64,000 bases of DNA from Methanoregula boonei 6A8 (GCF_000017625.1 NC_009712.1:2170001-2234000), one strand, 5' to 3'; counted from the stretch's first letter, positions 1 through 9,475 are shown. The notes: generated from the sequence alone by a model not told the origin. Numbers and translations are program-made.

Positions 1-1
1 T

Positions 2-349
2 TCCGGAGTTTTCAACGCCGTCCAGTATGCGGCGATAGCTGCCCTATCAGGCCCGCAGGACTGCGTGAAGGAGGCCTGTGCGATCTACCAGGAGCGCCGG
101 GACGTGCTCGTTGCCGGGCTCCGCGACCTCGGCTTTGACGTGCCGGCCCCGAAGGCGACTTTCTATGTCTGGATGCCGGTAAAGGATTGCATGTCCTTTG
201 CGGCAAAACTCCTCAATGAGGCCGGTATCGTGGTCACGCCGGGCATCGGTTTTGGCTCCGCGGGCGAGGGCTATGTCCGGTTTGCGATCACCCGACCGGT
301 AGAAAGGATACACGAGGCCATAGAACGGATGCGGAGGCTTTCCCTGTGA
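2..349 (+). CDS. dapL: LL-diaminopimelate aminotransferase, C-terminal part (cut by window edge)
   Basis: This is the last ~115 residues of a PLP-dependent class I/II aminotransferase; the reading frame is open from base 2. The family converts tetrahydrodipicolinate and glutamate to LL-diaminopimelate in one step of lysine synthesis. The tail shows the DapL-type stretch ATFYVWMPV, then VVTPGIGFG and GEGYVRFAIT, which form the substrate-carboxylate binding region. The stop codon overlaps the GTG start of lysA by four bases, so the two are translationally coupled and act in the same pathway. The catalytic lysine lies outside the window, so a related aminotransferase cannot be fully excluded, but the lysA neighbour supports the call. 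Confidence 0.88.
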   Translation, partial: SGVFNAVQYAAIAALSGPQDCVKEACAIYQERRDVLVAGLRDLGFDVPAPKATFYVWMPVKDCMSFAAKLLNEAGIVVTPGIGFGSAGEGYVRFAITRPVERIHEAIERMRRLSL

Positions 350-1638
350 AACTGCCATCGCACATTACAATCAGGGACGGACATCTGCACATAGGGAGCC
401 ATGACTGCGTCACCCTCACGGCAAAGTACGGTACCCCGCTCTACGTGACAAGCGAGGACCGGATCTGCGAGCACTTTACGGCATACCAGTCAGCCCTCTC
501 CAGGAGATACGCGAAGGTTCAGGTCCTCTTTGCAGCAAAGGCAAACGGTAACCTTGCGGTGATGAGGGCGCTCGCCCGGCTCGGCGCCGGGGCGGACGTC
601 TTTTCCTCAGGTGAACTCGCGCTTGCCCTCGAAGCAGGGATGCCGGCGTCAAAACTGCTTTTTAACGGCAGCTCAAAAACTCCAGCCGACCTCGCCCTTG
701 CGGTAAAACACGGTGTGAAGGTTTCGCTCGATTCTCTCGACGAACTTCACCAGCTCGATGCAATCGCTGCAAATGCAGGAAAAGTTGCAGAGATCTCATT
801 TCGGGTCAACCCGGCGCTCGAAGTCCCGACTCACCCGAAGATCGCCACCGGCCTTGCGACAAGCAAGTTTGGGATCCCGCATGAGCAGATCCCGGCGGCA
901 TACAAAGAAGCGCTTGCCTGCAAAAACGTAAAACCCGTCGGAATTCACTGCCATATCGGTTCGCAGATCCTCGATGTGGTGCCGTTTGCAAGGGCGGCCG
1001 AGGTCATGGTTAGGATCGCAAAAGAGATTTCTGACATAGGAGTGAAATTAGAGTTTCTCGACCTCGGGGGCGGACTGGGAATTCCATACCACCACGATAC
1101 AGACCCGGCACCGACTCCCGAGGACTACGCGGCTGCAGTCATGCCGGTTTTCCTTGAAGGGATCGAGAAAGCAGGCATCACCCCCTCGCTCTGGGTTGAG
1201 CCGGGCCGGTTCCTTGTCGCCGACTCGACCGTGCTTCTTACCCGGGTCAATTCGACAAAGGCCGCCCACAAGAGGTTTGCCAACGTTGATGCAGGGTTTA
1301 ACCTGCTTATCCGGCCCGCAATGTACGACTCCTATCACGAGATTATTGTCGCAAACCGTGCGGACGCCCCGCACACCACTGAGTACACCATAACCGGGCC
1401 GATCTGCGAGACCGGGGATATCCTTGCTGCCGACCGGAAACTCCCGGAGCTTGCGGCAGGAGATCTCATTGCGGTGCTGGATGCCGGTGCGTACGGGTAT
1501 GCGATGTCCTCGCAGTACAATGGCCGGCCCCGCTGCCCCGAGATACTCATCCACGGGAAGGAGGAGACGCTCATGCGGCGTCCCGAGACACTCGCTGACC
1601 TGACCAGCGCTATGGTACATCCCCCCTGGCAGCGGTAG
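346..1638 (+). CDS. lysA: diaminopimelate decarboxylase
   Basis: A 430-residue PLP enzyme with an alanine-racemase-like barrel; it decarboxylates meso-diaminopimelate to lysine, the last step of the pathway. The PLP lysine sits in VLFAAKANGN (K65). HCHIGSQI and the glycine-rich LDLGGGLGIPY give the phosphate-binding loop, and GPICETGD with DAGAYGYAMSSQYN close the active site near the C-terminus. The length is normal for the family. The GTG start overlaps the dapL stop. The next gene begins 15 bases after the stop with its own Shine-Dalgarno sequence. Confidence 0.95.
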   Translation: MKLPSHITIRDGHLHIGSHDCVTLTAKYGTPLYVTSEDRICEHFTAYQSALSRRYAKVQVLFAAKANGNLAVMRALARLGAGADVFSSGELALALEAGMPASKLLFNGSSKTPADLALAVKHGVKVSLDSLDELHQLDAIAANAGKVAEISFRVNPALEVPTHPKIATGLATSKFGIPHEQIPAAYKEALACKNVKPVGIHCHIGSQILDVVPFARAAEVMVRIAKEISDIGVKLEFLDLGGGLGIPYHHDTDPAPTPEDYAAAVMPVFLEGIEKAGITPSLWVEPGRFLVADSTVLLTRVNSTKAAHKRFANVDAGFNLLIRPAMYDSYHEIIVANRADAPHTTEYTITGPICETGDILAADRKLPELAAGDLIAVLDAGAYGYAMSSQYNGRPRCPEILIHGKEETLMRRPETLADLTSAMVHPPWQR

Positions 1639-1653
1639 GGCCGGGAGGCTGTT

Positions 1654-2961
1654 GTGGTACTCTTCCACTATGCGCTGGTCGACGACCTCATCAGCAAGGA
1701 AGAATTCGAACGGCGCGTAGAAGAAAAGATCGAGGAATGCGGTGACCTCCTTGATGAGCCGACTGCAGCAATGCTGGTTGTCGGGGCACTCGGGAGACAG
1801 CATGTCAAGATCCGGGCCCTCTCGGGAAAATCCAGTCTTTTTTGCTTTTTTGCACGGGTGATCGATAAGACCGAGCCCAAAGAATTTGACCGCAAGGATG
1901 GCGAGAAAGGATGGGTTGCCACGCTCCTTGTAGGCGACGAGACCGGGACCACGCGGGTCGTTCTCTGGGATGAACGGGCGGGGGCGGTACTTGAGATCGC
2001 CATAGGGGACGTGCTGGAGGTGATCGGGAGGCACCCGGGAAAGAGCATGCACGAGATCTATGCCCTTGCCCTGCGGAAGGCTACGTGCGAGATTACCTGC
2101 ACTGCAACCGTAGGTATGAGCGGGACCGGGTTATCATCAGAACCGGTGGATCTCGAAGCAATCCTGATCGGTGCAGAGATGCCCCGCTCATTTACCCGCC
2201 GCGATGGGACCACAGGTGAGATGCGTGAATGCCTCATCGGTGATGCAGAAGGGACTGCCCGCCTTGTCGCGTGGGCACCGGATCACCTCATGGGCATCCC
2301 TCCGGGCAGCACGGTCCATATCCATGGGGCAAAGCCCGATCGCCGTGCGGAGGGTCGGGCATACAGCATTGATGAGACAAGCACGGTGAACCTCTCGGAT
2401 TCCACCGTAACCATCCCTTTTACCCCGCTCGGATCGGTTGCTGACGCTGGGCAGTACTCCGTTACCGGTGAAGTAAAGGCCGCACAGGAGCCCCGGGCGT
2501 TTACCACAAAGTCCGGTAACCCGTCCTGGGTGAGAAACATCCGTATCAGCGACGGGACGGAAGAGCTCGCAGTCGTGCTCTGGGGGGAACTCGCACTCCA
2601 GCCGCTCCGATCCGGTGACAGGGTCGAGATCTATCACGGGTCGGCCCGGGCCGGACGCTTTGGTGGGATCGAGCTAGGCGTGGGCAGGGGAAGCGTTTTC
2701 CGGCTGCCGCAGGAAGCGCGGCGGGAGATCACGTTTACCGGGACGATCATTCCCGGGAACGGGGGCACGTTCATCGACAACGGAACCGAGCGGTACCTCA
2801 TCACGGGCGAATACCAGCCCGGCGCTGAGATCGCGGTGACCGGGGTGCTTGCCGGCAGCCGTATTATCCCTGCAACCGCAGTGCCGGCCGGGAAGACCCC
2901 CAAGGAGCTGGCCGGTCGCCTCGCCGCCTTAATTGCACGGATTGACGCTCCCCGCACATGA
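1654..2961 (+). CDS. replication protein A-like single-stranded DNA-binding protein (multi-OB-fold)
   Basis: A 435-residue protein with at least three OB folds, at roughly residues 64-148, 165-250 and 267-350, and a probable fourth at 360-425. The signature recurs as GDETGTTRVVLWDE, GDAEGTARLVAWAPD and SDGTEELAVVLWGE. The N-terminal ~45 residues form a helical region typical of euryarchaeal RPA large subunits. The protein should bind ssDNA in replication and repair; no C-terminal zinc finger is visible. The start is GTG with a GGGAGG ribosome-binding site ten bases upstream. Its position just before radA fits a DNA-repair role. Confidence 0.88.
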   Translation: MVLFHYALVDDLISKEEFERRVEEKIEECGDLLDEPTAAMLVVGALGRQHVKIRALSGKSSLFCFFARVIDKTEPKEFDRKDGEKGWVATLLVGDETGTTRVVLWDERAGAVLEIAIGDVLEVIGRHPGKSMHEIYALALRKATCEITCTATVGMSGTGLSSEPVDLEAILIGAEMPRSFTRRDGTTGEMRECLIGDAEGTARLVAWAPDHLMGIPPGSTVHIHGAKPDRRAEGRAYSIDETSTVNLSDSTVTIPFTPLGSVADAGQYSVTGEVKAAQEPRAFTTKSGNPSWVRNIRISDGTEELAVVLWGELALQPLRSGDRVEIYHGSARAGRFGGIELGVGRGSVFRLPQEARREITFTGTIIPGNGGTFIDNGTERYLITGEYQPGAEIAVTGVLAGSRIIPATAVPAGKTPKELAGRLAALIARIDAPRT

Positions 2962-3051
2962 GAGACTACCAGTTCACTTTCGCCCCCCGCACGGCTCCGG
3001 GTTATAAGGGTCATGTTAAAATGTTGTTGTGCCATAGGAGATGTACAAGAA

Positions 3052-4029
3052 ATGGCTGAAAAAGCACTGGAAATAGAAGATTTACCCGGAGTCGGGCCAA
3101 GCACCGCTGACAAGCTTCGCGAAGCAGGTTACCTTTCCGTTGAGAGCATTGCAACGGCTTCACCAGCTGAACTCTCCGAGATCACGGAGATCTCAGAATC
3201 AACCGCAAAGAAGATCATTAAGGCAGCCCGCGAATCTGCAGATATAGGAAGTTTCCGGACCGGAAAAGACATCTTCGAGCAGAGGAAGGAAATCAGGAAA
3301 CTCTCGTTTAGGGTCCCGGAACTCGACGCACTCATGGGTGGCGGGCTGGAAACGCAGGCAATCACCGAAATGTACGGTGAATTCGGTTCCGGTAAAAGCC
3401 AGGTCGTCCACCAGATGGCAGTCAATGTCCAGCTTCCCGAGGAGCAGGGGGGTATGAACGGCAGCGTGATCTATATCGATACCGAGAATACGTTCCGTCC
3501 CGAGCGTATCGAGCAGATGGTGGCGGGCCTGGGTATCGATGATATCCCGGACACCCAGGAGTTCCTGGACAATATCCATATCGCCCGGGCCCACACCTCC
3601 GATCACCAGATGCTCCTTGTGGAGAACTCCCGAGATCTCGCAAACGAACTCAAAGGGAGCGAAAAACCCGTAAAACTCTTCATCATCGACTCGCTCACCG
3701 CCCATTTCCGGTCCGAGTACGCCGGCCGGGGCACCCTTGCCGCACGGCAGCAGAAACTCAACCGGCATATGCATGAGCTCTTCAAGCTCATTGATGAGCA
3801 CAACGCCGTAGGCCTTGTCACAAACCAGGTCATGTCCAACCCTGCGGTCTTCTTTGGGGACCCGACAAAACCTATCGGGGGGAATATTGTCGGCCACACC
3901 GCTACGTTCCGGATCTATCTCAGGAAGAGCAAGGCCGGCAAACGCATCGCCCGCCTCGTGGACAGCCCCAACCTTCCCGAGGGTGAAGCACCGTTCATGG
4001 TAGAAGAGGCGGGACTCAAGCCGTGTTAA
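3052..4029 (+). CDS. radA: DNA repair and recombination protein RadA
   Basis: The archaeal Rad51/RecA recombinase, 325 residues, which forms filaments on ssDNA and drives strand exchange. An N-terminal helix-hairpin-helix domain ([17 protein letters not shown]) is followed by the ATPase core with Walker [10 protein letters not shown] and Walker [12 protein letters not shown], then the L2-region sequence [12 protein letters not shown] and [13 protein letters not shown]. The frame is open upstream to 3013, but [15 protein letters not shown] at 3052 is the family N-terminus and is preceded by a purine-rich GGAG. A TATA-like TTATAAG lies near 3002. The stop overlaps the next gene's start by seven bases. 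Confidence 0.97.
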   Translation: MAEKALEIEDLPGVGPSTADKLREAGYLSVESIATASPAELSEITEISESTAKKIIKAARESADIGSFRTGKDIFEQRKEIRKLSFRVPELDALMGGGLETQAITEMYGEFGSGKSQVVHQMAVNVQLPEEQGGMNGSVIYIDTENTFRPERIEQMVAGLGIDDIPDTQEFLDNIHIARAHTSDHQMLLVENSRDLANELKGSEKPVKLFIIDSLTAHFRSEYAGRGTLAARQQKLNRHMHELFKLIDEHNAVGLVTNQVMSNPAVFFGDPTKPIGGNIVGHTATFRIYLRKSKAGKRIARLVDSPNLPEGEAPFMVEEAGLKPC

Positions 4030-4721
4030 GTGCGATCCTCACCGATGTTGACGGGACCATAACAGATTCTGCCCGCAGGATAGATGTCGGGGCGATTGAA
4101 TCCCTCCGGTCACTTATAGACGACGGTATTGAGGTTGTCCTCGCGAGCGGGAATACCGCCTGCTTTATGGATGCACTCTGCAAAATGATCGGGACCAAAG
4201 GATCCTTTATCGCGGAGAACGGAGGGGTGTACCGGATCGGGTACACCGGATCTCTCCACATCAACGGTGACCAGCACGTCTGCCGTACTGCTCTTGAAGC
4301 AGTACAGGCGTATTACCGAAAGAAAGGGATCGAACTGGATCTCTACAATCCCACGTACCGGTATGCTGACCTGGCTTTTGCCCGTACGGTCCCGGCAGAA
4401 GAAGTAAAACAGGTACTTGCCGGCCACGCGGTACAGGTAATCGATACCGGATTTGCCATCCATCTCCAATCCGAAGGCGTCAGCAAGGGAACCGCCCTTC
4501 TTGCCCTTGCACGCGATATGGGGATTTCCCCCAAAGACTTTTTTGCCATCGGCGACGGTATCAACGATGTCCAGATGCTTGAATGGGCCGGCCGGGGTGT
4601 GACGATTGCCAATGCCCATCCGGCAACAAAAGCGGCAGCATCTGACGTTATGGAAGAAGCAAACGGGACTGGCTTTGTACAAGCCGTAAAAAAGTATAGG
4701 TCTTACCTGCGGGCAAGGTAG
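4023..4721 (+). CDS. phosphoglycolate phosphatase, archaeal type (HAD superfamily)
   Basis: A 232-residue HAD hydrolase. Motif I is DVDGTIT (nucleophile D8, acid/base D10), motif II lies in VLASGNT, the motif III lysine is in [10 protein letters not shown] and motif IV is [10 protein letters not shown]. The C2-type cap and length match the archaeal phosphoglycolate phosphatase family, which recycles 2-phosphoglycolate; substrate choice in this family cannot be proved from sequence. The GTG start lies inside the end of radA, so it is probably in the same operon. The 3' end overlaps the convergent PRC-barrel gene by 19 bases. Confidence 0.85.
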   Translation: MLSAILTDVDGTITDSARRIDVGAIESLRSLIDDGIEVVLASGNTACFMDALCKMIGTKGSFIAENGGVYRIGYTGSLHINGDQHVCRTALEAVQAYYRKKGIELDLYNPTYRYADLAFARTVPAEEVKQVLAGHAVQVIDTGFAIHLQSEGVSKGTALLALARDMGISPKDFFAIGDGINDVQMLEWAGRGVTIANAHPATKAAASDVMEEANGTGFVQAVKKYRSYLRAR

Positions 4722-4957
4722 CGATCAACGACGATGTAGTCCTTGATATCTTTTACCGCTTCAAAGGGTACGACCAGAAGGTTTCCTTCCTCCAGATTGT
4801 ACCCTTCGGTGACAAAGGACTGGTCCGGGTGGATGATCAGGTCAAGGACCTGTCCGGAATCAAAATCAACTCTCAGGTTCTTGAGCGTCCCGATCAGCTT
4901 GCCATCATTACTCATGATCTTTTTTCGGGAGAGGCTGCGGGCGAATGTTCGAGTCAT
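4703..4957 (-). CDS. PRC-barrel domain protein
   Basis: An 84-residue, single-domain PRC-barrel protein of the small archaeal type that starts with an FARSLSRKKI-like strand and contains SNDGKLIGTLKNLRVD and VPFEAVKDIKDYIVV. Related domains occur in the RNA-processing factor RimM and in photosynthetic reaction-centre H subunits; the stand-alone archaeal forms have no firmly established role. A strong TATA box lies about 25 bases upstream of the ATG, so the mRNA is probably leaderless. It is monocistronic and convergent with the phosphatase. Confidence 0.85.
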   Translation of the reverse strand: MTRTFARSLSRKKIMSNDGKLIGTLKNLRVDFDSGQVLDLIIHPDQSFVTEGYNLEEGNLLVVPFEAVKDIKDYIVVDRYLARR

Positions 4958-4974
4958 AAAAAAAATGACGATGT

Positions 4975-4988
4975 ATAAATATATAAAC
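4975..4988 (-). promoter_or_regulatory. TATA box of the PRC-barrel gene
   Basis: The AT run TATAAATATATAAA on the plus strand reads TTTATATATTTATA on the minus strand. It is 18-31 bases upstream of the ATG at 4957, which is the spacing expected for a leaderless archaeal transcript. This is inferred from position and composition only. Confidence 0.6.
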
Positions 4989-5131
4989 TGTTCTGAAATG
5001 GAGGGGGATAACAGGTTATTTTGGGGATTTAATCTGATATTCTCGCTCTTTTGTGTGCGTGGCCCACGCTAGAGGGATATACAATCTCACAAAACCCTGT
5101 GGTCATTCCACCCCTCATGGAGAGCACACGT

Positions 5132-6010
5132 TCAGAGAGACGGGAAAACCCGGAGAATATCAGACTGGGTCAGGATACCCACCGGCTTCCCGTCTTCCGT
5201 CACTACCAGGCGCCCGATCTCACGTTCCTTGAAGCGCCGGATTACATCGAAGAGCTTGATATCGGAAGGCGCCTGAACAACATCCCGGGTCATCACGGAC
5301 GGGAGGGGCGTATCAAGCGGCAGGCCCTGGTCAATGACCTTTACCACATCACTCATAGTGACTATGCCGGCAAGGTTCTCGCCATCAAGCACCGGCGCAC
5401 CATGGATGTGGTGCTTGTGAAAAAGGGAGACTGCATCCCGTATAGTCTGGGAAACGGTAAGCGCCTTTAAAGGGGTGCTCATGTAGGATTTTATCGGCTG
5501 CTTGGGAAGCGAGATCATCTCCGATGTGGCAATAAGAAGCGCCTGCTTTACCTCGTCTTTCCCGAAAACCTCCCCACGGAGAAGGAGCTTGTTCACCGGT
5601 GTCGGGCCGATCGTGATCCTGTCACCTATCTCGAAGATCTTGGCACTGCCAACCAGTTTGATCACGGCATGACAGATATCCGGATGACAGAGAGTGGTAA
5701 AATCAATCTCCTGGACATGGGCCCCCTTGATAATCTCACCGTCGCGGCTGATCGGGACATCGTAATCCCCTTCGGAGATGTTCAGGTTGAGCTCCTTGTA
5801 GGCCAGCTGGGTGGGGATATACCCCCCTTTAGGGCCGGGAACACCGTCAACAAGACCGATCGCCTTCAACGACTGCATCTGGTTCCTGACCGTACCCGGA
5901 TTCCGCAGGATCATGTCTGCGATCTCCTCACCCTTGATAGAATGGGATTTCTGGTGGTAGAGGGTGATGAGGGTGATAAGGATATCCTTCTGGATCAGGG
6001 ACAGCTCCAT
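5132..6010 (-). CDS. HTH and CBS-pair regulatory protein
   Basis: A 292-residue protein with an N-terminal winged helix (residues ~1-70; EEIADMILRNPGTVRNQMQS as recognition region), a middle domain of ~100 residues and two CBS domains (~175-232 and ~238-292; HGAPVLDGENLAGIVTMSDV and GRLVVTEDGKPVGILTQSDI). CBS pairs usually bind adenosyl nucleotides, so this looks like a ligand-responsive transcriptional regulator of the type common in methanogens. The target is unknown. It diverges from the NOG1-like GTPase across ~46 bases that hold TATA-like sequences for both genes. Confidence 0.85.
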   Translation of the reverse strand: MELSLIQKDILITLITLYHQKSHSIKGEEIADMILRNPGTVRNQMQSLKAIGLVDGVPGPKGGYIPTQLAYKELNLNISEGDYDVPISRDGEIIKGAHVQEIDFTTLCHPDICHAVIKLVGSAKIFEIGDRITIGPTPVNKLLLRGEVFGKDEVKQALLIATSEMISLPKQPIKSYMSTPLKALTVSQTIRDAVSLFHKHHIHGAPVLDGENLAGIVTMSDVVKVIDQGLPLDTPLPSVMTRDVVQAPSDIKLFDVIRRFKEREIGRLVVTEDGKPVGILTQSDILRVFPSL

Positions 6011-6056
6011 AACGATAAGACGTATAACACTCTATGGATATATAGGTTGGAGTTTT

Positions 6057-7049
6057 GTGGAATTCGAACGGATGCCAACAGTGCCCACTGCAGATGAGAT
6101 CCTTGATCGGAGCTTTCGCCGTGCAGCAAAGAAACGTAAAGAGAAGCTCAATAAGGACCGGGCAAACGAGGAGTTTGTAAGGGCGGTCGGTGCAGCAATC
6201 CATGACCGGCTGGTCTATATCATCCGGGGGTTCCCTGAGTTTGAAGAGATACCTCCTTTTTACCGGGAGATGGCCGAGATCCTCTACGGGGTAGATAAGA
6301 TCAAGCAGTCCCTTGGGGCGGTCGGATGGGCGGCCAAACACACCAAAATGGTAGGCCACGAGATTGCGGTGCAGACCAGAAAGGCCACTGATACCATGGT
6401 ATACCGGAAGCGTGCGGTGGCCCGCCTCGCCTCCATGGTCCACCAGATCAACAAGGACCTGCTGTTCTTAAACGAAGTCAGAAACACTCTTCGGAAACTG
6501 CCCCATATCGAGGACGCGTTCACGGTTGTGATCGCAGGCTACCCCAACGTGGGTAAGTCCTCGTTTATCCGGCTCGTCTCATCGGCAACGCCCGAGATCG
6601 CGTCCTACCCGTTCACGACAAAAGGCGTGATTGTCGGGCTTCGCGAGGAGGGCCGGATCCGCATCCAGTTCGTGGACACGCCCGGCATCCTTGACCGTCC
6701 CGCAGAGGAAAGAAACCCCATCGAGAGGCAGGCGCTCTCAGCGATGATGAACGTCGCAAGCGTGATCCTCTTTATCCTCGACCCGTCGGAGCACTGCGGG
6801 TACCCGATGGAGATGCAGCTGCGCCTTTTGGATGAGGTAAAGGGCATGGTTAGGGTCCCGGTGATTGTCGTCGCGAACAAATCCGATATTAAGGTCGCCG
6901 CGGGTTACCGCTCCATGTCCACGGAAACAAAAAACGGGGTTGATGAGGTGCTCGCCGAGCTCCTCTCACACCGCAAGGCCTGGGAAGAATCACACAAAGC
7001 CGATGAGAGCCCAGCCAATGAGAAAACCGACGATAGTCCCGCCGTTTAA
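6057..7049 (+). CDS. NOG1-like GTP-binding protein
   Basis: A 330-residue GTPase of the archaeal NOG1 family, associated with large ribosomal subunit assembly. The helical N-terminus contains MPTVPTADEILDRSFRRAAK. The G domain has G1 GYPNVGKSS, G3 DTPGILDRP and G4 NKSD. I chose the GTG at 6057 (product begins MEFERMPTVP) because a GGAG lies four bases upstream of it; the ATG at 6072 is the alternative. The last ~30 residues are charged and probably disordered. The end overlaps the convergent presenilin-type gene by 60 bases, an unusually long overlap. Confidence 0.88.
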   Translation: MEFERMPTVPTADEILDRSFRRAAKKRKEKLNKDRANEEFVRAVGAAIHDRLVYIIRGFPEFEEIPPFYREMAEILYGVDKIKQSLGAVGWAAKHTKMVGHEIAVQTRKATDTMVYRKRAVARLASMVHQINKDLLFLNEVRNTLRKLPHIEDAFTVVIAGYPNVGKSSFIRLVSSATPEIASYPFTTKGVIVGLREEGRIRIQFVDTPGILDRPAEERNPIERQALSAMMNVASVILFILDPSEHCGYPMEMQLRLLDEVKGMVRVPVIVVANKSDIKVAAGYRSMSTETKNGVDEVLAELLSHRKAWEESHKADESPANEKTDDSPAV

Positions 7050-7970
7050 CGGGGGCAGGCCGGCCTGCGGACGACCCGACATCACGAAGTGAAGCAGGAC
7101 CACAAGGCCGCAGATCGAGCCGAGGATCGCCCCGAGCACTGGCAGATTGAGGATCCCGAAGTATTTTGTCCCATGGGTAAAGACCCCTGCGGAGACAACG
7201 AGGATCGAGGGCATAATGAGGTCGCCCATCCCTATAATGAACGCCGAACGCTCCCCGCCATCAGCTATCTTCCCGATCCCCTCTTTAATAAACGAGTAGT
7301 CGCGTTTTTTTGGAATCACAAAGAGGATCGGGGTCTTTAAGTCCATGACACCCTCGGCAAGGGTGATCATGTGCTTGGTCTTGTACACCGAGATCGCATC
7401 GTAGACCGCGAGGATCACAAGGAGCAGAACGACTGGCCATACATCAAGCGACGCCCCGAAGATCGCGGCCACACCGGCGGCAAGGAGAATTCCCAGCAGG
7501 TCAATCACGTACCATTCGGGGTACTTGTACAGCAGCAGGGTGGCAAGGGCGGCAAGGATAAGGACAAGGGCTGTTGCCGCAATCGTGCTTGCGGTTGTCG
7601 AATAAACAAGGACTGCCGGCACCAGGTCTTCCCACCAGGCACCGGTTCCCGACACCGTAATGTTTGCCGCAGCGTAGACAAGGGCCGCAAAGACAAAGCA
7701 GAAGGTAAAAAAGATCGAGAGCCCGATGATGGCCGCGATCAGTTTCTTCAAGGCATATTTTATCAGGATCAAAAGGACGATGGTAAAGCCGAGGATCATC
7801 GCAAGGAAGATGAACGGGTTTGCCACAGACTCGGGATCCTGGAATGCAACAAGGCCCGCAGACTGGACCGGGGCAGCGAGCAGAAGGGCGCCGAGTTCGA
7901 CTATAATAAGGAATATCGGCATCACTATGAGGGGCATGGCATCTTTGAGCCGGGCAAGTGTCGTGTCCAT
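6990..7970 (-). CDS. presenilin/signal peptide peptidase-type intramembrane aspartyl protease (family A22)
   Basis: A 326-residue polytopic membrane protein with about nine hydrophobic segments. The two catalytic motifs are present: YD in LAVYDAISVY (D191) and GxGD in IIGMGDLIMP (D250). The PAL-type motif near the C-terminus reads LPPLNGG (residues 305-311), so PPL stands where PAL is usual. Archaeal homologues of this kind have been used as structural models for gamma-secretase; their natural substrates are unknown. The C-terminal ~60 bases overlap the NOG1-like gene on the other strand. Confidence 0.9.
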   Translation of the reverse strand: MDTTLARLKDAMPLIVMPIFLIIVELGALLLAAPVQSAGLVAFQDPESVANPFIFLAMILGFTIVLLILIKYALKKLIAAIIGLSIFFTFCFVFAALVYAAANITVSGTGAWWEDLVPAVLVYSTTASTIAATALVLILAALATLLLYKYPEWYVIDLLGILLAAGVAAIFGASLDVWPVVLLLVILAVYDAISVYKTKHMITLAEGVMDLKTPILFVIPKKRDYSFIKEGIGKIADGGERSAFIIGMGDLIMPSILVVSAGVFTHGTKYFGILNLPVLGAILGSICGLVVLLHFVMSGRPQAGLPPLNGGTIVGFLIGWALIGFV

Positions 7971-8036
7971 GGTGTTTCTGTGCTCCGCGAAAGGGGATAG
8001 TTAGCTTAATGATGTGCGCTCTCATCATCTAAAAGC

Positions 8037-8351
8037 ATGGACATTCCCGAGTATCTCCCCGACATCGTGCTTACCGGCGTCATGGTCATCTCGACCCTCT
8101 TTCTCATCCTCCGGTTCTGGCAGGATCTCATTATTGCCATTGCCGCGGCGCTCATGATGCTCTCGCTTGGCGGGCTCTTTTTATCCCTTGAGATTAAGGT
8201 GAGGAACCTCGAGAAGAACGTGATTACCCGGGAGCGGATGCTGCGCACGAACCTTGAGGAGATATCAACGGCAATGAACGAAAAGTACGACAAAACCTCG
8301 GCGCACCTCGACGACCTGGTCGGCGAGCTCACGAAAAGGGCCTACAAATAA
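8037..8351 (+). CDS. small membrane protein with C-terminal coiled coil
   Basis: A 104-residue protein with two adjacent hydrophobic helices (about residues 8-27 and 30-51), followed by a charged amphipathic stretch (LEIKVRNLEKN and onward) likely to be coiled coil. No catalytic motif is visible and I do not recognise the family. It sits between the divergent presenilin-type gene and fen, 36 bases before fen, and may be co-transcribed with it. A membrane-anchored scaffold is possible but this is only inference. Confidence 0.7.
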   Translation: MDIPEYLPDIVLTGVMVISTLFLILRFWQDLIIAIAAALMMLSLGGLFLSLEIKVRNLEKNVITRERMLRTNLEEISTAMNEKYDKTSAHLDDLVGELTKRAYK

Positions 8352-8387
8352 GTGTGGTTTCTGCACAACCACGAGATGAGATAAGCC

Positions 8388-9389
8388 ATGGGTGTAGCAC
8401 TACGGGATATCCTTGCCGATTACAAGACCCCGGTCACCTGGGAGGGACTCTCCGGGGTGGCGGCGGTTGATGCAAACAACACGCTTTACCAATTCTTAAC
8501 CATCATCCGACAGCCGGACGGAACGCCGCTGATGGACGCCAAAGGCCGGGTCACCTCCCATCTCTCGGGGATACTTTTTCGGATGGTCAACTTCCTTGAA
8601 AAAGGGATAAAGCCGGTCTTTGTCTTTGACGGGAAACCGCCCGAGCTCAAGCAGGAAACGAACGCGGAGAGAAAGAAACTCCGTGACGAGGCGGGGGAGA
8701 AGTACAAAGAGGCAGTTGAGCGGGGCGATGAGGAGGAGGCATACAGGCAGGCCCGGTCAGCGACCCGGGTGGATGAAACCATTATTGCAACCTCAAAGGA
8801 GCTCCTCGATCTCCTGGGAATTCCGTACGTGCAGGCTCCTTCAGAAGGCGAGGCGCAGGCGGCATTCATGGTGCAGCGGGGCGATGCACGCTTTGCAGTC
8901 TCGCAGGACTACGATACCCTGCTCTTTGGCGCACCGCTCCTGATGCGCAACCTTACCGTGAGCGGGAAGCGCAAGATCCGGGGCCGAGCCGTAACTGTCA
9001 ATCCCGAACGCCTCGTGCTTTCCGAAGTGCTCTCCGGCCTCTCCCTGACCCGGGAGCAGCTTGTGGAAGTCGGCATCCTGGTCGGAACCGATTTTAACCC
9101 GGGTGCGGCCGGTGTGGGGGCAAAGACCGCACTCAAGATTGTAAAGAGCGGGGGGTTTGCCCAAAAACTCGCCGAGAAGTGCCCGGGCTTTGACCCGGCG
9201 CCAGTGGCCGACTTTTTCCTGAAGCCGCCGGTGACAACGGAGTACGAGCTTGCGTGGGGCCACCCGTGCGTGGAGGGGATCAAAAAGATGCTTTGCGACG
9301 GGTACGACTTTGCCCCGGAACGGGTTGATGCGGCACTCGAACGCTACTCGGCAAAGGCAGGTCAAAAGACGCTGGAAAGCTTTTTCTAA
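8388..9389 (+). CDS. fen: flap endonuclease 1
   Basis: A 333-residue structure-specific 5' nuclease of the XPG/FEN1 family that removes Okazaki-fragment flaps. The N-domain has FVFDGKPPELKQ; the I-domain has PYVQAPSEGEAQAA and VSQDYDTLLFG, carrying the metal-binding acidic residues; a helix-hairpin-helix region follows (VGTDFNPGAAGVGAKTALKI). The protein ends in QKTLESFF, a canonical PCNA-interacting peptide. Length and motif order are standard. Confidence 0.96.
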   Translation: MGVALRDILADYKTPVTWEGLSGVAAVDANNTLYQFLTIIRQPDGTPLMDAKGRVTSHLSGILFRMVNFLEKGIKPVFVFDGKPPELKQETNAERKKLRDEAGEKYKEAVERGDEEEAYRQARSATRVDETIIATSKELLDLLGIPYVQAPSEGEAQAAFMVQRGDARFAVSQDYDTLLFGAPLLMRNLTVSGKRKIRGRAVTVNPERLVLSEVLSGLSLTREQLVEVGILVGTDFNPGAAGVGAKTALKIVKSGGFAQKLAEKCPGFDPAPVADFFLKPPVTTEYELAWGHPCVEGIKKMLCDGYDFAPERVDAALERYSAKAGQKTLESFF

Positions 9390-9475
9390 AGGAGCAGTGC
9401 CGGTACCCAAAAAACGGTATTTTCCGGTAGTTAAATCGGGATGGCTGCAAATTTTGGATTTTTACCCCCTCCATA

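Noticed and set aside
1048-2052. A 334-codon minus-strand frame
   Set aside because: It lies entirely across lysA and the RPA gene, whose products are clearly conserved. It is an antisense shadow in GC-rich DNA.
7371-8000. A 209-codon plus-strand frame rich in charged residues
   Set aside because: It is the antisense of the hydrophobic presenilin-type gene; the charge pattern is the expected complement of membrane codons.
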